A program made the translations under genes and the position numbers. A DNA stretch of 51,376 nucleotides, taken from positions 1 through 51,376 of the forward strand of contig JAJYMB010000075.1 in NCBI GenBank assembly GCA_021787365.1. Direction: 5' to 3'. A model generated the notes under the pieces. The model was given only the letters and a program-made list of their open reading frames with translations, was not told the origin of the DNA and did not search any database. Shown piece after piece: positions 49,713 to 51,376 of this stretch (position 1 is its first letter; each line of letters opens with the position of its first letter). The DNA is from Actinomycetes bacterium. Its GTDB lineage: Bacteria > Actinomycetota > Acidimicrobiia > Acidimicrobiales > Palsa-688.

Positions 49713-49913
49713 TTATCCGAAGAGCGCTTCTTGGGCGCCTTGCGGCCTGTCGTGGGCGAGCCAGTCGTCCATGGCGCAGCGCCGGCAGAGAAGCCGTACG
49801 CGCCAGGTCCTGAGCCGCCGCAAGCCCTTCACGGAGCGGTACTCAGCCCGCAGCTCGACTTGCTCGTCGAGCGCTTGGAAAGGCAACCCGCAGCGGTCAC
49901 ATCTCGCAGCCAT
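49713..49913 (-). CDS. 66-residue zinc-finger protein
   Basis: From ATG 49913: MAARCDRCGLPFQALDEQVE, then EYRSVKGLRRLRTWRVRLLC and RRCAMDDWLAHDRPQ. Two CxxC pairs (Cys5/Cys8, Cys40/Cys43) frame a basic strand-rich core, a treble-clef-like DNA-binding element typical of mobile-element accessory proteins. It sits between the helicase remnant and ssb with short gaps. Confidence 0.6.
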   Translation of the reverse strand: MAARCDRCGLPFQALDEQVELRAEYRSVKGLRRLRTWRVRLLCRRCAMDDWLAHDRPQGAQEALFG

Positions 49914-49926
49914 GGGGCCCCTCCTC

Positions 49927-50301
49927 TCATGCGACCAGGCCGGCCTTTCGCAGCCGGCGCTGCGCGAACGTGGCATCGAGCAGGTCGCTCGCCTGCCCGC
50001 GGGTCAAGGTCGTGGCCACGTCTCGTGGCACGCGCTGGGCCGAGACGAGCAAGCGCACTTGGGCGTCGGAAGCTGGGAGGGCCCGCCAGCGAGCGCTGGC
50101 GTAGGCCAGGCGGCCGGCTCGGTTGTCGAACGTGAGCTGTTCGGCCATGGCCGTCGCCTGGTCGGTGTGGAGGTGGCCGCCGAGGGGGTACACCCCGTCC
50201 TCGTCCACCCGGTAGGCGGCGAAGGTGGCCGGTCCGTCGGGGACGAGGGCCACGTGGCCGGCGCGGCCGAGACCGAGCACGTAGGTAGGCGTCTCGCCCA
50301 T
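49927..50301 (-). pseudogene. C-terminal remnant of a helicase-type protein
   Basis: About 124 residues from ATG 50301: ETPTYVLGLGRAGHVALVPD near the start, RWRALPASDAQVRLLVSAQR near residue 85 and TLTRGQASDLLDATF near 108. The motif A-S/T-x-x-Q-x-x-x-L ... LTRGQASDLL is found at the C-terminal end of actinophage and ICE superfamily II helicases. The ATPase domains that should precede it are missing, and a plus-strand gene begins within 41 bases. The remnant could still be translated. Assignment rests on this motif only. Confidence 0.4.
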
Positions 50302-50341
50302 GAGGGTCCAGGAACATTGGCTCAGCAGACGCGAGCCCGGG

Positions 50342-51031
50342 ATGGCGGTCGTCCCAAAGTTCATCGACTTCTCCCGTGTCTACGGCAACGGTGAGTTCAC
50401 GTGGTCGGGGTTCTGGACCGTCAGTGCCCCCGCAGGAGAGATCCACGACGATCTGGTGGCTGCATGGGAGATGATCCCGGGCCCGATCTCCAGGTGGCAC
50501 ATGCCGATCAACCCCGGCGCACGGGTCTGGAACATCGATCACCCGGCCGACTGGGTCCGCCTCGTCGAGACCTTTCCGAGGGTGGCGACCAAACCACACG
50601 CGGGATGGGAGCTTCCTGGGCCTAACCAGCACAAGAGCGACGTGGCCCGTCTCGCCTCGATACCCGAGCAACACGGAGTACGGACGATGCTCGACCGCCA
50701 CGTCCTGCCCGACTGGGATGCGGTCGCCAGCGAGTACGACGGCGTGCGCCTGAGCTGGGCAGGTTTCATCACGACCGAGGGATTCGTGAGCGACCTCGGC
50801 GATCACGGGGCCACCATGCTGCGCTACTGGAGCAGCGAGCGGACGCTGTGGCTCCGCGACGTCTTCGGTGAACCGGACCCGCTCGAGGCTCCGCTGCTCA
50901 CGGGCAATGTGTCAGATGCGGTCGGCATCGACGTGACTCACGGCGGCAACGAAGACCGAGCCGCATCGGACAGGGAGGACATCGCGGTCAAGTTGAACCG
51001 TCCACCCGAGAGACTCTCGCCAATCTTCTGA
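50342..51031 (+). CDS. Hypothetical protein, only plus-strand gene of the element
   Basis: About 229 residues from ATG 50342 (an in-frame ATG at 50300 is possible): VPKFIDFSRVYGNGEFTWSG, FWTVSAPAGEIHDDLVAAWE, WHMPINPGARVWNIDHPADW, HAGWELPGPNQ and WAGFITTEGFVSDLGDHGAT. It is rich in Trp, Asp and Gly, soluble, and without signal peptide or obvious catalytic triad. It looks like a complete, well-conserved cytoplasmic protein of unknown function. It is placed at the right edge of the element and on the opposite strand, as cargo genes often are. Confidence 0.65.
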   Translation: MAVVPKFIDFSRVYGNGEFTWSGFWTVSAPAGEIHDDLVAAWEMIPGPISRWHMPINPGARVWNIDHPADWVRLVETFPRVATKPHAGWELPGPNQHKSDVARLASIPEQHGVRTMLDRHVLPDWDAVASEYDGVRLSWAGFITTEGFVSDLGDHGATMLRYWSSERTLWLRDVFGEPDPLEAPLLTGNVSDAVGIDVTHGGNEDRAASDREDIAVKLNRPPERLSPIF

Positions 51032-51202
51032 TAGGCGGACCGCCACTCATGGTCGGTCGAACGTCCGACACCGAAGGACGCAGGGAGGACGTCCTCATGC
51101 GTTTGGTTGGCCGTGCAGGGCCCCCCTCGCGGCGGGGATCACGTTGCTCGCATGAGCGCATGGAGGCGTTTTCGCACGTCAGCGGAGTTCGAATACGAGC
51201 GA

Positions 51203-51214
51203 CTAGCGCCCACC
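51203..51214 (+). other. Right attachment/target-duplication repeat
   Basis: CTAGCGCCCACC, identical to the tRNA-Val(CAC) 3' end at 41367-41378. Just upstream, GGAGTTCGA (51184-51192) also resembles the T-loop GGAGGTTCGA of the tRNA, though at a spacing 5 bases longer. Confidence 0.5.
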
Positions 51215-51221
51215 GGTCGAT

Positions 51222-51241
51222 GTGTACTCAATGTGGTACAC
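51222..51241. promoter_or_regulatory. Operator-like palindrome
   Basis: GTGTAC-(8)-GTACAC followed by TTT and, after 6 bases, ATG (51248-51250). It may be an operator/promoter of a gene interrupted by, or lost to, the intron, or a terminator-like hairpin of the sort bacterial class C introns insert behind. Confidence 0.4.
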
Positions 51242-51251
51242 TTTCTGCATG

Positions 51252-51376
51252 GTGCGTCCTGGAAACTGGATCAACCCAGCGGGTGAGAGTCCCGTCCGGG
51301 TAAACGCCGGAGAGCCCGGTAGCAGGCCCCGGTTCGTCGTCGAGAGGCGGCGGGCTGAGCGGGGCGTCAAGAGCCT
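51252..51376 (+). other. Probable 5' end of a group II intron (continues beyond the window)
   Basis: The sequence starts with GTGCG, the group II 5' splice consensus. It continues with domain I-like helices that match bacterial introns as I recall them: CCTGGAAACTGG, AACCCAGCGGGTGAGAGTCCC, GTCCGGGTAAACGCCGGAGAG and CCCGGTAGCAGGC. The region between 51032 and 51202 has only the palindrome GAGGACGTCCTC (51085-51096) and no gene. The reverse transcriptase would lie outside the window. Confidence 0.55.

Larger units (their letters stand above)
41367..51214. mobile_element. Putative tRNA-Val-integrated element carrying a stand-alone Cas1
   Basis: The exact 12-bp sequence CTAGCGCCCACC, the last bases of tRNA-Val(CAC), is repeated at 51203-51214, enclosing about 9.8 kb. 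All genes but one in between run on the minus strand, many with 1-4 base overlaps: helicase remnant, zinc fingers, SSB, ERF annealing protein, ParB-methyltransferase, toxin-antitoxin, Cas1 and a membrane protein. This is mobile-element content, while the left side is ordinary chromosome. No tyrosine or serine recombinase is encoded between the repeats, so Cas1 is the only candidate integrase. A prophage or ICE remnant that has lost its integrase is the main alternative. Confidence 0.6.

Overview
This is a roughly 70% G+C bacterial segment, most likely from an actinobacterium. An Acidimicrobiia-like organism is my best guess, from the gene content: a Cj0069-type ATP-grasp-like protein, a reductase–HAD fusion, a DUF6596-type sigma-factor remnant, and a Cas1 with a zinc ribbon and HTH tail of a kind I associate with Actinobacteria. 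That placement is inference, since the window has no rRNA or other phylogenetic marker beyond aspS and acnA. Coding is dense, with many 4-base start/stop overlaps and frequent GTG/TTG starts.

Layout, left half. The window opens inside treZ (trehalose synthesis), followed by tRNA-Val(GAC), a Cj0069-family gene, a frameshifted Asp-box/YCF48-like secreted protein, a small membrane protein and a CocE/NonD hydrolase. Positions 8.1-9.0 kb hold a dispersed palindromic repeat, short tandem repeats and a near-consensus sigma-70 promoter. That promoter drives a five-gene oligopeptide/nickel-type ABC importer (9.0-15.2 kb: binding protein, two permeases, two ATPases), followed by a tiny membrane protein and a PHP-domain hydrolase. 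An ArsR-type regulator pair with three operator-like palindromes follows. After it come a sigma-factor remnant, a GH5 glycosidase with a 24-bp repeat linker, and an inverted second copy of the dispersed repeat.

Layout, middle. aspS and acnA diverge. hypF converges on a minus-strand run (hupF-like, hypC, hypD, hypE) for NiFe-hydrogenase maturation; no hydrogenase subunits, hypA or hypB are in view. An S53 peptidase gene ends 3 bases before the hupF-like gene. A LysR regulator and a tight four-gene operon follow (reductase-HAD fusion, zinc alcohol dehydrogenase, LarA/DUF2088 protein, PlsC acyltransferase) that looks like a lipid or fatty-alcohol pathway. Two hypothetical genes precede tRNA-Val(CAC).

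Layout, right end. From the 3' end of tRNA-Val(CAC) (about 41.37 kb) to an exact 12-bp repeat of that end at 51.20 kb lies a putative integrated element of about 9.8 kb. Its genes run on the minus strand: a helicase C-terminal remnant, zinc-finger proteins, SSB, an ERF-type annealing protein, a ParB-methyltransferase fusion, a RelBE-like toxin-antitoxin pair, a stand-alone Cas1 fused to a zinc ribbon and an HTH, and a membrane/secreted protein. No Cas2, CRISPR array, or tyrosine or serine integrase is visible, so Cas1 is the only candidate integrase encoded inside it. This casposon-like arrangement is the most interesting part of the window. Several genes in the element carry frameshifts, one caused by an exact 11-bp tandem duplication, so it is decaying or the assembly has indel errors. 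The window ends in what looks like the 5' end of a group II intron.
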